Source of the DNA: Pleurodeles waltl
Taxonomy: Eukaryota > Chordata > Amphibia > Caudata > Salamandridae
Direction: 5' to 3'
Assembly: GCF_031143425.1 (NCBI RefSeq)
Contig: NC_090440.1
Span: 1,270,055,123 to 1,270,119,122, forward strand
Length of the DNA: 64,000 nt
The notes beneath the pieces were generated by a model. It saw only the letters and a program-made list of their open reading frames with translations, was not told where the DNA came from and made no database searches. This document shows, in pieces, positions 21,633 to 33,988 of this stretch. The position numbers and the translations under genes were made by a program. Every line of letters starts with the position of its first letter. Position 1 is the first letter of the stretch.

Positions 21633-21647
21633 GTTGTAATGACCACC
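21633..21647 (-). repeat. E1 right terminal inverted repeat
   Basis: GTTGTAATGACCACC, the inverse of the left end with one mismatch, followed by TAA at 21648-21650. The 314 bases between it and the first transposase exon are rich in GGCGG/CCGCC motifs and should hold the transposase promoter (inference). Confidence 0.85.
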
Positions 21648-21736
21648 TAAGTTTGCTATCTGTTCATTGTTAAAGGGGTGAGGCATTGGGGATGACGAGC
21701 ACTGAAGTGAGTGCACTGTGTGCTCCCCTCATTGCA

Positions 21737-21780
21737 CATGTGTGTTTGGCCAGACGTCTTGGGCTGGCCAAACACACATG
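21737..21780. repeat. perfect 17-bp-arm hairpin
   Basis: Arms catgtgtgtttggccag and ctggccaaacacacatg around a 10-nt loop. A second hairpin follows at 21840-21878 (18-bp arms, one mismatch, 3-nt loop) and then a T run at ~21939. The pair probably belongs to the older repeat interrupted by E1. Confidence 0.75.
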
Positions 21781-24607
21781 CGCACTGAGCAGGCACAGGC
21801 TCTCAGTCTGCCTGGGAGCACCATAGCTGGGTACTCCCAGCCAATCCTAATGCTGCTTTGAGCAGCATCAGGATTGGCCGCAGGTAGCCTGTGCCTGCCT
21901 GCTGCTTAGGAGACGGAGGAGCGGCAGCGTGGAGGTAATTTTTTTTTTTTTATAATATTCCACCAGGAAAACGAGCACTGCTCCACCCCCAGTAACCCCC
22001 GCGAGCCACGAGTGGTTTGCTCCCAACATGTAAAGCATAATTTTTATACCACTGTCTACATTTTATACACATGGCCATGATTACAATCTGGGCAAAAACC
22101 CTATTTCCAGCGCAAAATGGAGTTTGTGCTTGAAGCAGGATTACAACTCTGGTACAAATTGCTCTTTTTGTGGCCAAATATCACACAAACGTGTTAGCAC
22201 ACCTCGGAGCAGCGAGACAAATGCATGATTTATGTGTTATCCTCCATTCGGAGGTCCAAATTATAGAATCAGGTGAAAATACTAGGTAGTGTAATTGCAC
22301 AAACGACATTTAGTGGGTGCGCAATTTGCACCACAGATTGCTGCATATTCTGGCAGGGTCTATAATAATCCATTAGTGTAAGAGTATACAAGTCCCCAAT
22401 ATGAAGCCCGATACAACGTGCCTTCCATCTTTGTTAAAGTTAGTTCAGGATTTGCTCATGAAAATATATTTGCAGCGCTGTTAAGTTCTCCCTGAACCTC
22501 TGAATATGTACTTGTCTATTTTGTTGCTCGGAACAGTAACCCCCTTTATAAACGTTTTAACTTTTACTGACACTTTTAATTGGCCACTGAGCTTCAGCAG
22601 TAAAGCTGACTGTGCATGTTGGCAGCTATCTGTAATTGCTGTGATTATGTTTGGGGCTAGGAATAGAACATCAGTACTTCTTTTGCCTTTGAAAACACCT
22701 TGGCAAGGGGCATAGAAAGACATTATGCAATCTCTGGTCATACACCTGGGGCATTGCTTCTTTAGAGTTGATATTGCAATTGCAAATGTAACTGAATGGA
22801 TAATGCATACCTGCTGTAGTTAGCACTTCGAGGCAGGATAACATCTATATACAATCAACTGCATTGCCTTTACGAACTCAGTCTGCCCCCTATTAAAATA
22901 AGGTCAGTTGTCAATGTAGGGCTACGTTAGCTGGCATATGCTGTGACACCGATACTAGCGTGCATGTCATTTACTATTTTTTTTTCTTACTCTAATATTA
23001 TCCATTTTAATTACCTTGCCTCTGCTCCTTGTCCACACATGCTGCCTTTTTCATTATCCTTAGCATTGCTCGAATCAATGTTAAATCAAACGGTTAACAA
23101 GGTCAGTAAAACGTACTAAAAATGGACGCTAGCTACCATAGAAATGTGTGCAAACCAACATATCACCAACAGTTAGAATTACTTACAGACACTTGATCGC
23201 AAATCTGTGGACTTTGTACAGCACCGTACCGAGAGGGCACCAAATGCACGTATTCACAAAGGATCTACGAGCTATGATCACATCTAATGGCAGGCAAAGA
23301 AGCGCAAGTGGCGCACTGGCATACAAAACAGTAATTGAATGAAATCCGTTCTGTCGCATATGACTCAATGGGCACTTTGGCTGAACCATTCAGATTCTCC
23401 TCTATGTAGCTCTATTTGAAAGTGATGGAGGGCATAGAACAGGATTTTTGAGACTACAATTCGTTTTGTATATTTGTTTTATTTATTAATATGCACTCTT
23501 TCACATAACACACTGCACCTTCACCCTCATTGATATTGAAATACTGTGTGCACAGAATCAACCAGGTCCTGAAGAAGGCCAGAGACCCTCTTGAGGGCTT
23601 TCAAAGGGGTAGAAATATGTTCACCTGAATATAAAGATGCTTCTCACCCTGGGAGTCCCATGTTGCTTTTAATCCTGCTACGGTGAGACTGAACTAAAGC
23701 ATCATAGTTTATTATTATGTAAATTTAAACTTATGTACAGCCCCCTGTTCACAGAATTGCCAAGAGTTTAGAGGTCGCAACCAATCACTAGTCATGAAAA
23801 TAGCTTCGATCTATGAGCCCACCATGATCAGAAACACCAGTTTCAGATTGTGGAGCACCCCTAAGGAGGATGCATGCAACCTAGGTGGTCGATGGTCTAA
23901 TGTCCTTTAAAAGGAAAGACACCAAGCATTGACCTTTACAATGACTTTATCATTATTATTAAAATAATCTAATGATCTAATTTCATAATGAGTGGTCTGT
24001 CGTACTCTTTCTATTTTGAATTTTGGGAGGGAGACTTTGATAGACAACAAAACGGGTAAACCTCCCCCTCCTTCTTTGTTTAGGGGGGTAATGCAACTCC
24101 TGAGCGCAGAACGTTCTGAAAATGGCAGGCTCTTCAGATTACAGTAGACTCATCATTAGTCTTCCCGCATGAAAGCCTTGAATGTCTGTCCACAACTGGG
24201 AACATGTGCCCTCCTTGTGGGCCTTGTGTATGTGTGATACAAAACAGACATACGTTCCGGAATGGACATATGCAGGGCCCACACATAGGTGCTACCTACA
24301 CAACCATTATGAGCTCAACTGTTGCATAAATCCGTGGCTCCTCTTGTTTGGAATGTGAAGCCAAATCTCACGAGAAAGGTTTACACAATCTCTTAAAAGC
24401 ATCAAGACAATAATAACCAAAGTAGGCCATTTGAGGCCCTGGAATGAAAAATAACATTTGTTCCTCGTTGCCTTTTAAATGAATGTTTGCAAGAGACTGA
24501 CAAATAAGACAACTAAATCCGAGAGAAGCAATTCGTAATAACTATACACTAAAACAGGCATGATACTTCAATGGGTTTGGCTCTTGCTGTTGAGATCTAG
24601 GTATAAA

Positions 24608-25085
24608 CTACAGGCCAAATTTATGTTGACTTGGCATAGGGCAGCGCAGCAAGTCACCTTGCTGTCCTGCCCTATTCCAAAGTGAAAGGTGTGGCTCCTC
24701 CGCAATGGCAAAAGAGCATCGTCCCAATGGCTAAGAGCCAACATCTGATGAATAAGGCAATATTTTACTATTGTTTTATTTTTCAGCTGCTGGCTCAGCC
24801 AGCATGTGCAGGGAGGGGTGGGCTGGGCCATGGGAGGGGGGAGAAGGAGCAGAGAGCACATAGGTGTGTATGTTAGTTTGGCTGACATGCGCACCTAGGT
24901 TTCTCCAACCCAAGACAACGCACCAACTTGTGCTGCCTTGCCTCACTTCATATCTATGAGTCCATCCAAAGCCAAGAAAAGTGGCTTTGGTGGCCACACA
25001 GATACGATTTTGCTGTCTACACCACCAGAGCACCAAAAAAAGAGACGCTCAGGCTGCTCAGGGGGCTCATAAATATGCCTCTACA
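24608..25085. repeat. MITE-like repeat copy 1
   Basis: Shares with the copy at 36664-37195 an opening agcaagtcacctygctgt followed by a cctgccc block, and a closing segment aaagtggctttg...ggccac. Imperfect terminal inversions (aggccaaatttatg near the start, cataaatatgcct near the end) suggest a non-autonomous DNA element. No coding capacity. Confidence 0.45.
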
Positions 25086-25176
25086 TGTATCAGTCCTCAT
25101 GGCTAATATACCTCACTCATAGTCCATCCCTGTGATGTCGAGGTCCTCTGTGCCATAACATTTGTAATATTTTACA

Positions 25177-25410
25177 CATCCAACAAATAATAAAACTAGG
25201 TTATAAGGTACTGAATAATAATAATTATTTATTATGAAGCGTCGAAACATATTGCTTTTCAAAAGTATTTTGAAAAGGTACTTAGAAAGAGCACATCCTA
25301 CAAATAATAAAACTAGGTTATGAGGTACTGTATAATAATTATTATTTATTATGGAGCGTCGAAACATATTGCTTTTCAAAAGTATTTTGAAAGGGTACTT
25401 AGAAAGAGCA
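25177..25410 (+). repeat. two-copy 117-bp tandem duplication
   Basis: Two adjacent copies with period 117 (caaataataaaactaggtta at 25184 and 25301), each ending cttagaaagagcac. They differ at few positions, so the duplication is fairly young. Confidence 0.85.
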
Positions 25411-25436
25411 CCATCTAAACAAATCTAAGCTATTAA

Positions 25437-25439
25437 GCA

Positions 25440-25510
<71 letters not shown>

Positions 25511-25511
25511 T
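25437..25511. repeat. (TA)n microsatellite
   Basis: About 70 bases of almost uninterrupted TA dinucleotides with one tac interruption near 25495. Confidence 0.97.
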
Positions 25512-27684
25512 TCTTCACGTTTTAAATGTATATTTTAGCCTACTTCTCGTGCAGGCGAAACAATCATTCTTGCAGCAAAGGCTTGCTAGGGAAGTCAGAA
25601 GTCACTACCGTCCATGTATGCAGCCCTGAGTGAGTTGCTTTGTTAATCACTACTGTAAAGCCATGCTGTAAAGCCATGAAGTAACAGAAGCCTGGTCCAA
25701 GGGTATGTTGTAGGTTGTACACCCCGTATCATCAATTACACTAGCGGGAGACACATTTTATTTTCTGATGTCAAGCGAATAAAACTCATGACCACAAGGG
25801 TCCTATTTTTATAGCATGCTGCCTGTTATAGTCTTGTAAATGTGTAATGATTTACATCCAGCTCTCTAATAATGGTGACAGTCGCTGCGCAGGATGAACC
25901 CGTGTGTTTTATAGCATTGATTTGTTTTTTGTTTATATTGAGGATTTATTTAAGATCAAGCACTGCATGGGCGAATCAATATAAAAATGCAGGATGCAGT
26001 TAGTCTGGGTCATTCACACGTCTTCAGCAAAATGTGTGGATGAGAAATTAAAAAATCGTTTGAAGAGAAGGGATTGTACGATCGCCAGACGTTTCTGTTG
26101 AGCGTAAAAAAGCGTGCAACAGTACTTTGGAGGCAGGATTGGTACTTCCGGTCGCCTTCAACACACCGTAGTGTACAATAAACTTTCAAGCACCAAAAAT
26201 ATAGAGGCAGGTCTCGGTGAGACCAAGGGTCAATCTCTGGGTCTCGCAGAATTTGACCCTCAAGGTGCAACTCACCCACCTCACCTCCACTAACCTGAGT
26301 TCCATGGTGGCTTTTGCCGTCTATGCAGAGGTGCTGACAGAGATGTCGCTTGCCATGGAAAACTGCTGAAGAGCCATATCTACAATCTCTTAAACTCGTA
26401 GAATCGCTTGATTTCTTCTCTAGAACAATCTACTGGCTATAACAAATTAAGACTTCGGTGGAGAGACGTTTTTGCATCGTTTAATGCAGTAACACGGACA
26501 TGCATAATTACAGTTTTACCGGGTATACCCTGAATTACTGGGTGCAGATTCAGACCCCCATTTTACTGGGTTAGTTCCACACCCCGTAGTACAAAGTTTT
26601 ATTCTGAATCAGGTATTGATGTGTCGTTTGTAGTACCAATAGTGCAGGACCCTAGACAGGGGAGCATATTTACAAGGACTGGCGCAGCGCTGTGCTAAGG
26701 CAGCTATGTGTCAATTTAACTTGCCCTGAGGTAAGACAATTTGTAACACCTTGGGACTGCTGTGACTACAAGACGGAACACCATATGACAAGCTCCCACA
26801 GTATGTCAGTAAAACTGACGCATCAGTGGAAAGGTAGGTGCAGCAAAACAGGGCCAACAGTGACTCACAACTGAATTTGGGCTTATGACAAGCACAAATT
26901 CAGCAATCCATCACGCAATAGAGGTAATTCATGACTTCAGAGTGACGCAACTGGTCTATTGTTTGAGGACAATGTATAAGTGCAATACTTTCATGACTAC
27001 TCACCTTGAACACACTTTTAATGGGCAAGCATGTATAGCAGACAAGTCTGAAGTAGGCCTGTGTGTGACATGACATTGGCCGTAGTCTGTGTATGTGTAA
27101 CTTTCAAATAAGTAGGTGTGACAAGCCTATATTGCTTTAGGTGATGATATAAATGGTCCCATTGACCCTTGCTGCTCCAATAGTTACATAGAGACAAGTA
27201 TAGGGCCACTTAAAATGGAGGAAATGTGTTTGTTACATTAATTGGGAAGTATAAAGTGGCTTCAGCTGGTCACTTTTCTATGTATAAGCCACTGTGGGGG
27301 TCATTCTGACCTCGGCGGTAAAAGGCCCTTACCGCCGGTCAGAAGACCGCCATAACACCGCCGCGGCCGCGGTTAACCGCCTCGGTCATTCTGACCCACA
27401 ACGGCCAAACCTCCAAAAATCCGTCCTCCACTGCAGCCCGCCACATCAGCGGGCAGCGAGAAACTGGAGATGACCAAACCTCCACCGTCACGCCAACAGA
27501 AATACGCCCATGCCATTACGACCCACAAATCCACACGGCGGTCATTCAAACGCGGTATTCCATTGGCGCTACACACCGCCGCGGTCAGAATACACACACA
27601 GCACCAAAACACAGCCACATTGGACAATTTGAAATACACACACCTGATACACATACACACACCACTCCCACACAATCAACCAAC

Positions 27685-27691
27685 TATAAAA
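27685..27691 (+). promoter_or_regulatory. TATA box of E2 mybA
   Basis: TATAAAA 202 bp upstream of the ATG at 27887, aligned with the E1 and E3 boxes. Confidence 0.55.
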
Positions 27692-27886
27692 CACACACCC
27701 ACATCACCCACAAACCCCTGCGACCATAATTACTGAGAGAAGGAGAGAGAGACACAGCAGACAATCCATAGCAAGACACACTGAGGCACACTACACCATC
27801 ACACACACCACATAGTAGCACAAAGCACCACTCACCAACATACTTATCATCACATACACCACCCCACACCTCACCCACACCACCCC

Positions 27887-29392
27887 ATGGCACCCCAAAG
27901 GCACCCACGCTTTTCGGACCAAGAACTCCGGGTCATGGTGGAGGAAATCCTAAGAGTGGAACCCCAGCTCTTCGGCTCGCAGGTGCAGCACACCAGTATA
28001 GCTAGGAAGGCGGAGCTATGGCAGCGGATCGTGGACAGGGTCAACGCGGTGGGACAGCATCCCAGGAATAGGGAGGACATCCGCAAAAGATGGAACGACC
28101 TACGGGGGAAGGTCCGATCGATGGTCTCCAGGCACAACATCGCGGTCCAGCAGACTGGCGGCGGACCCCCACCCACCCCTCCCGAATTCACATCGTGGGA
28201 GCAAGAGGTCTTGAACATCCTGCATCCTCAGGGCCTCGCAGGAGTAGCCGGAGGAATGGACTCTGGTAAGTCCAATCTCAACTACTATATCCCCCCCACC
28301 CCACCAGCATGCCAACCCACACCCCCACCCTCACCCCCAACCCCCCAGCACACATCCTCTCTGACAATGTCTCACCAGCACAACCCACCCATCCCAACAC
28401 CAACTCCTGCATGCCAACACAAATCATGGGCACCCATCACCTAAGCATGACCACTGCACTAACCCCCCCCCACTAACTACCCTCACAACACCTCCCTCAA
28501 GGGAATGCCTGCACTGGGGGACAAGGGCACCCATAACACGCACGCTATTGCACACACAGAAACAATAACCAAACTCTCTTACCCCATGCAGGACCCGAAC
28601 GACAACACACCAGCCAGGAGGGTCCAGAAGTGTCCATCCCACCACCGGAACAGGCCCACACTGAGGATAGCAGCTCTGTCGACAGTGAACCTGATGACCA
28701 GCCCGGACCATCGGGGACCTCTGGGCAGTCGGTTCCCCTCAGGCAGCCACAGGCCACACCAGACCCGACCCCCTCTGCCAACACCAGCACAGCTCCCACC
28801 CAGCGGGCCCATGCCTCTGTCTCTAGGACAGCTCAATCAGCGGTGTGTCTGCCACTACAGGGCACCCAGGCTAACCCAACACCCCAACAACAACAGGGAC
28901 CTGGGGGCAGTGGTAGCGGGCACACCGTCCAGGGGACAGAGGCCGGGGGAAACCGGGCAGCTCGGAGGGCTGCTGTGCGACAGGGGGGGGGAGGAGAGGC
29001 CCAGGGAACCCACTCTCCAAGAGGCCCTCACCACCCTCATGGGGGCATACCACCACTCCCAAGAAACGATGGCGACGGTACTGGCCAGGTTCACTGAGAT
29101 CCAGGCACAGCAGGAGGAACGCTACATGGGGTTCAGGGAGGAGCTGAGAATCATCGGGACCGCAATGGGGACCATCGTCCTGGCCCTCCACAGGATAGAG
29201 GACGCGTTGCGGGACCATGGTGCACCACACAGGGCCCCTGTCACTAGCCCGGACCAGGAACAGCCTACCACCTCCGTCGACGCTAGTGGACAGGAGGTCC
29301 CAACACCTCGACAGCCCCCCAGAACCCCACCTCCTGCTGAAGAACAACCACCCCGTAAGAGGAGCCTGAGACCAAAAAAAAAGACAGAGTAG
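27887..29392 (+). pseudogene. E2 mybA, frameshifted in a G run
   Basis: Exons are 27887-28265 and 28592-29392 with the same phase-1 GT-AG intron as E1. The Myb/SANT-like domain is intact (FSDQELRVMVEEI, LWQRIVDRVN, IRKRWNDLRGKVR). In exon 2 a run of nine G residues at about 28982-28991 shifts the frame relative to E1. The homologous C-terminal part (ETMATVLARFTEIQAQQEE through a basic KKKTE end) continues in another frame to the stop at 29390. The poly(A) signal is at 29606. The copy is otherwise close to E1, so the lesion may be recent. Confidence 0.8.
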
Positions 29393-29605
29393 GATGTCAA
29401 GACCCCCGCCAGCAGGACATACCCCCTCAAGTCTTCCCACTGTCCCACATTGCCACCCTGTCCAACCATTAACTGCCTATGCTCCATCCTTCCACAGGCA
29501 AAAGGACAATGCACCTGTGAGACTGAGAACTGGACTCTGCCATGGATATTCCTCCACCCCCACCCATCACCCTTAGAATCACATGTACCGATATCTAGCA
29601 CTGTA

Positions 29606-29611
29606 AATAAA
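29606..29611 (+). terminator. poly(A) signal of E2 mybA
   Basis: AATAAA in ctgtaaataaatcac, 214 bases after the mybA stop. Confidence 0.6.
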
Positions 29612-29899
29612 TCACATTTTGCACACAAATCTGTTTTGAGTCATGCTGTATTATTAACAAATGTATTACATATTACTGTTCAATTTCTGTTCTGTCAATT
29701 AGTCATGACAACATACCAATGTCAATACGCTGTATTTCATGGGCGAACCAAGCAGAAGTCAGGTACTGAGTCAGACAGCACTGAGAAGGGAAGGGAAAGG
29801 CAAAAATTAATGAAAAACATCTGTGGGGAACTACAGAAAGTACAGATGCAGGAGGCTATAAGCAATTGTGAAATGGCGTGGGTGATTCTTACCTGTGTG

Positions 29900-30935
29900 T
29901 TACTGGAAATACTGTTGTATCACTCTGTCCCTATTGTCTGTGTCGTCCTCAGAGTCTTCCTCCTCTTCACTCTCCACAGGCTCCACGGCTTCTACAACAC
30001 CACCATCTGGACCATCCTCCTGCAGGAAAGGCACCTGGCGTCACAAAGCCAGGTTGTGGAGCATACAGCACGCCACGATGATATGGCACACCTTCTTTGG
30101 TGAGTACATTAGGGATCCACCTGTCATATGCAGGCACCTAAACCTGGCCTTCAGGAGCCCAAAGGTTCGCTCAATCACCCTCCTAGTACGCCCATGGGCC
30201 TCATTGTACCGTTCCTCTGCCCTGGTCCTGGGATTCCTCACTGGGGTCAATAGCCACGGCAGGTTGGGGTAACCAGAGTCACCTATTAGCCACACACGCT
30301 GTCTTTGTAGCTGTTCCATCACATAGGGAATGCTGCTATTTCGCATAACATACGCGTCATGCACTGACCCTGGGAACTTGGCATTTACATGGGAGATGTA
30401 CTGGTCAGCCAAACAGACCACCTGGATATTCATTGAATGGTAATTCTTCCTGTTCCTGTACACCTGTTCATCGTCATTTGGGGGGACTTAAGCCACATGG
30501 GTCCCATCAATTGCACCAATGATGTTGGGGATGTTTCCAAGGGCATAGAAATCAGCTTTCACTGTAGGCAAATCACCCTCCTCTGGGAAAATGATGTAGC
30601 TCCGCATGAGTTTCATCAGGGCAGACAACACTCTGGATAAGATCTTGGAAAACATAGGCTGAGACATCCCAGATGATATGGCCACTGTTGTCTGGAATGA
30701 GCCAGTTGCAAAGAAATGGATGACAGACAGAACCTGCACTAGAGGGGGAATTCCTGTGGGTTGGCGGATGGGGGACATCAGGGCTGGCTCCAGCTGGGCG
30801 CACAGTTCATGGATGGAGGCTCGGTCAAGTCGGTATCGTAGTATTATGTTGCGTTCTTCCATTGTGGACAGGTCCACCAGCGGCCGGTACACGCGAGGAT
30901 TCCTCCTTCTCATCGCTAGTCCCAGCGGACGGTGC
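29900..30935 (-). pseudogene. E2 Harbinger transposase, main exon with two nonsense codons
   Basis: Same frame as E1 throughout, with acceptor ccttcctag before 30935. The three catalytic positions remain (GAIDGTH, GDSGYPN, VIERTF). TAA at 30488-30490 replaces a Leu codon just after the first catalytic Asp motif, and TGA at 30041-30043 replaces the CGA Arg codon of E1, a CpG-type transition. The C-terminus beyond is intact to TAA at 29900. The intron of E3 and E4 is absent; the sequence equals the spliced E4 junction exactly (ctaatag joined to gtgactctgg). Confidence 0.88.
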
Positions 30936-31399
30936 CTAGGAAGGAGAATATGGAGTACAGAGTCAATCCACTCACAGGTACGTACAACACAGCTTGCACA
31001 GTACAGGTAAATGTATGGTTTGATATGTTTGTATGTGTGCCATTGCAAGGCCTAGGCCTGTGTGACGCATTAGAAATTAAGCCATGTGGGCCCTTGAAAT
31101 GGCCGATGCCTGACCTGTGAAGTGGGACAATGGGATGTGAGGTCACTGCGCTGGTGGGGCACACCGTGGCGGTAGGCGGTCGAAGACCGCTGTGCGAAGA
31201 CGCATTGGTTAACATTGAAGCCTATGGGTTTCAGGAGCCAATGACGATGTGCGCCGGCTGTCGCGGGACGCACCGCCGCGGTACGCACCGCCGCGGGCGT
31301 GACCGCCATTTTCTATCTGCTCAATCATTCGAGACCTGATCATCCACAGGAGAGGACCTATACTGCAAGTGCTGCTGTGAACTCGGTCTGGAAGTGACA
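30936..31399. promoter_or_regulatory. E2 mybB upstream region
   Basis: Equivalent to E1 4162-4610, with GGCGGT/ACCGC-type motifs at 31165-31310 and gaccgccattttc near 31300. No TATA box seen. Confidence 0.4.
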
Positions 31400-33941
31400 A
31401 TGGCTGCTGCTACTGGTGAAAGGGCCCCCGCCTTCAGTTCAGAAGAGTTGGAGAAGCTCGTGGACGGGGTCCTTCCTCAGTATGCGCTACTCTACGGTCC
31501 TCCAGACCAACAGGTGAGTACACTCAGTGCACATTGAATGGGTTATGCCTGTGTGGAGGGGGGGATGTAAGTTGGTGGGGTGTGGAGGGAATGAGGAGTG
31601 CAACGCACGACAGATGAGAGAATGGGAACCATGACAAGGTTGGGGAGGGGGGGGCATGTACTCCAAACATGCAGATATGTGACGGTTTCTCTTTCCCACC
31701 CTGTACATGTCAAACAGGTGAGCGCCCACCAGAAAATCGATATTTGGCGTGCCATCGCCAAGGAAGTCCGGAACTTGGGGGTCTACAACAGACGGGGCAC
31801 CCACTGCCGCAAGAGGTGGGAGGACATCCGCCGCGGAACGAGGAAGACCGCAGAAACACTGCTGGGGATGGCCTCCCGACTAGGAGGGGTGCCAGTCGCA
31901 CCATGACCCCCCTGATGTCCCGGATCCTGGCGGTGGCCTACCCTAATTTGGATGGGCGCTTGAGGACAGCACAGCAGACACAAGGGGGTGAGTATCCGCA
32001 CATTCTCCTATCTGTATGCGCATTGGAGGCGTCTGGGTGGGGGAGGAGGGCTGTGGGTGACATTAGGCCAGGGCGCTCTCTGTAGTGTAGTCCGCTCCCT
32101 TAGGCATGGCCCTGTGCCCCCGCCCCCCACCTCTGTAGGGTGCCAAGTGCAGCTACCCATGCTCCAGCATCACACATGTGCGCGTGTGTTGTCCCTAGAC
32201 CTGTTTGCCTAGTCAGAAGTACTGAGTAGTGTACCCCAAGTTCGCGACTTAGTGCACGAGGCACCTGTGTCTGTCCTCTCCGCAAAGGGTATTGCTAAGG
32301 CATGCACTCAACTTTGTTTCATTTCTCCCCCCACCGTAAATCTTTGTCTTCTTGTGTTTTAGCATCATCAGGCGGAGGAGATTTGGCGTCGGAGCAGGAG
32401 GGAGCTGCAGGTCACCAGGCCCCGGTGGGCACTGACACAGACACCGAGGGCACCAGTGATCCGGAGGGCGAGGGGAGCACCACAACGGGGGCCGGTGGAG
32501 ACACCAGCGACACGGACACGTCCTCGTTTGGGAGCTCCCTAGCGGTGGCGGCACCATCTGTGCCCCCGCAACAACAGGTACAGCCGCCACCCAGCGCACC
32601 AGCACCGCCCTCCCAGCAGCCCCTCAGTCTTCGCTCCGTGGCCGCTCGGCCAGGAAGGCGCACGTCTCCTTCGCCCCAGGCACCTCAGCCCCTGCCTCTG
32701 TTACCCCTGCTGCCCTCAGTGCGGAGCTCATTGACCTGGTGAGGACGGTCATTGTTGGGCAGACTACCCTTCTGAATGCCATCCAGGGGGTGGAAAGGGA
32801 GGTGCATCGGAGCAATGCCTACCTGGAGGGCATTCATTCGGGTCAGGCTGCCCATCAACGAGCGTTCACTGCTCTGGCCTCAGCACTGACGGCAGCCATT
32901 GTCCCTGTCTCCAGTCTCCCTCTTCTATCTGCCTCCACCCTTTCTCTGTCTCCTGTACCTCAACCTATCCCATCCACACCATCAGACCAGCCTGCACACA
33001 CCTCAACACCCAAGGCCAGCTCATCCAAACATAAGCACCACAGAAAACACAAGCATTCACCCAAGCAACACACAGATGCAGACATATCAACAGTCACTAC
33101 CACCTCTGTGTCCCCGTCCTCCTCGTCTCCCTCCTCCCTCCCTGTGACGTCTACACTCACACCTGCATGCACCCCAACATCAGCCAGTTCTTCCACCACT
33201 AGCAAACCCTCCACTACAGTCCGCACACCTGCAGTCACCACCCCCACTGGCATTTACACGTCCCCTGTGTCCTCTTCCACTGTGTCTGTCACCCCCTCTT
33301 CCAAGACACATAAACGCAGGTAGACACCCAAACAACAGCCAACCACCTCACCACAGCCTACGTCCCAGTCACCTGCACCCAAGGACAGCACACCTGGCTC
33401 TCATACAACCACATCCTCTTCCTCCACTTCTCTCACCACTACTCCTACCCCTTACCTTGGTCCCAAGAAAAATTACCTCTCCAGTTTTGACCTCTTTCCC
33501 TCCCCCGACCCACCCCCTCCAACTGGGAAAAGTCCCAAGGGCACCTCAGCCACCACCAGCCCAACTTCTACAGTGCAAGTGGTGCATGGCATGTGGAGTC
33601 CACCCTTTGGCGGCAGTAACACTTCGGTGAGCAGCAAGGGGACAGCCAGCCCCCCCCCAGGCAAGAGGACCCGGAAATTGAAGGGCCGCCGTGAGCGGAC
33701 AGAGACGGCTGCCCCCAAGGAGGTGACTCCGGCCACTTCACCGGCCACAGCAGCCAGGGGAGGCAAGGGCCCGAGAGCCCCATCTAAGGAGCGGAAGGAC
33801 AGCAGGGCGGAGAGGACAACCACCAGGAGCGCGGAGCAGGAGGGCCCCACAAGCCCCATCCCGGCTGCAAGGGACGACACCAAAGGGCCCAGGACTCACT
33901 CTCCGAAGGGGCCTGACACAGCACGGTCGGAGGGCGAGTGA
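31400..33941 (+). pseudogene. E2 mybB, multiply frameshifted
   Basis: Exons are 31400-31513, 31718-31987 and from 32363, with the same splice phases as E1. The Myb/SANT-like domain is readable (FSSEELEKLVDGVLPQY, HQKIDIWRAIAKEV, HCRKRWEDIRR). One base is missing in exon 2 near 31880, exon 3 shifts near 32570, and TAG at 33321 follows the THKRR segment. A further C-terminal stretch at 33573-33941 (Lys/Arg/Pro-rich) precedes the 33-bp array. The His/Lys-rich segment is conserved (KHKHHRKHKHSPKQH). Confidence 0.75.
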
Positions 33942-33988
33942 CCAGGGTGTCCAGGCCAGGTATGACTCCCTTGACATACTGCAAGAGC

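Larger units (their letters stand above)
584..21647 (+). mobile_element. PIF/Harbinger DNA transposon copy E1, best preserved, carrying a nested LTR element
   Basis: The 15-bp terminal inverted repeats start GGGGGTCATTACAAC on the left and read GGTGGTCATTACAAC inward from the right. They are flanked by TAA at 581-583 and 21648-21650. Contents from left to right are mybA (+), the main transposase exon (-), mybB (+), several tandem arrays, and the first transposase exon (-). An 11,235-bp Ty3/Gypsy element interrupts the right-hand array; without it and one gcaac copy, E1 is about 9.8 kb. Three-base TSDs and a DDE transposase with a Myb-like partner are known traits of PIF/Harbinger. All three genes are largely open, so this is the most recently functional copy here. 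Confidence 0.93.
21651..27295. other. non-genic spacer between E1 and E2
   Basis: No credible coding region; every open frame is short and unsupported. Recognisable pieces are two hairpins and a T run near 21737-21950, a MITE-like repeat at ~24608-25085, a 117-bp tandem pair and a (TA)n run, listed separately. I could not identify the rest. Confidence 0.6.

Noticed and set aside
21651..27295. Host gene exons in the long spacer
   Set aside because: No frame above ~110 codons, no domain, and no pattern of splice sites around conserved peptides.
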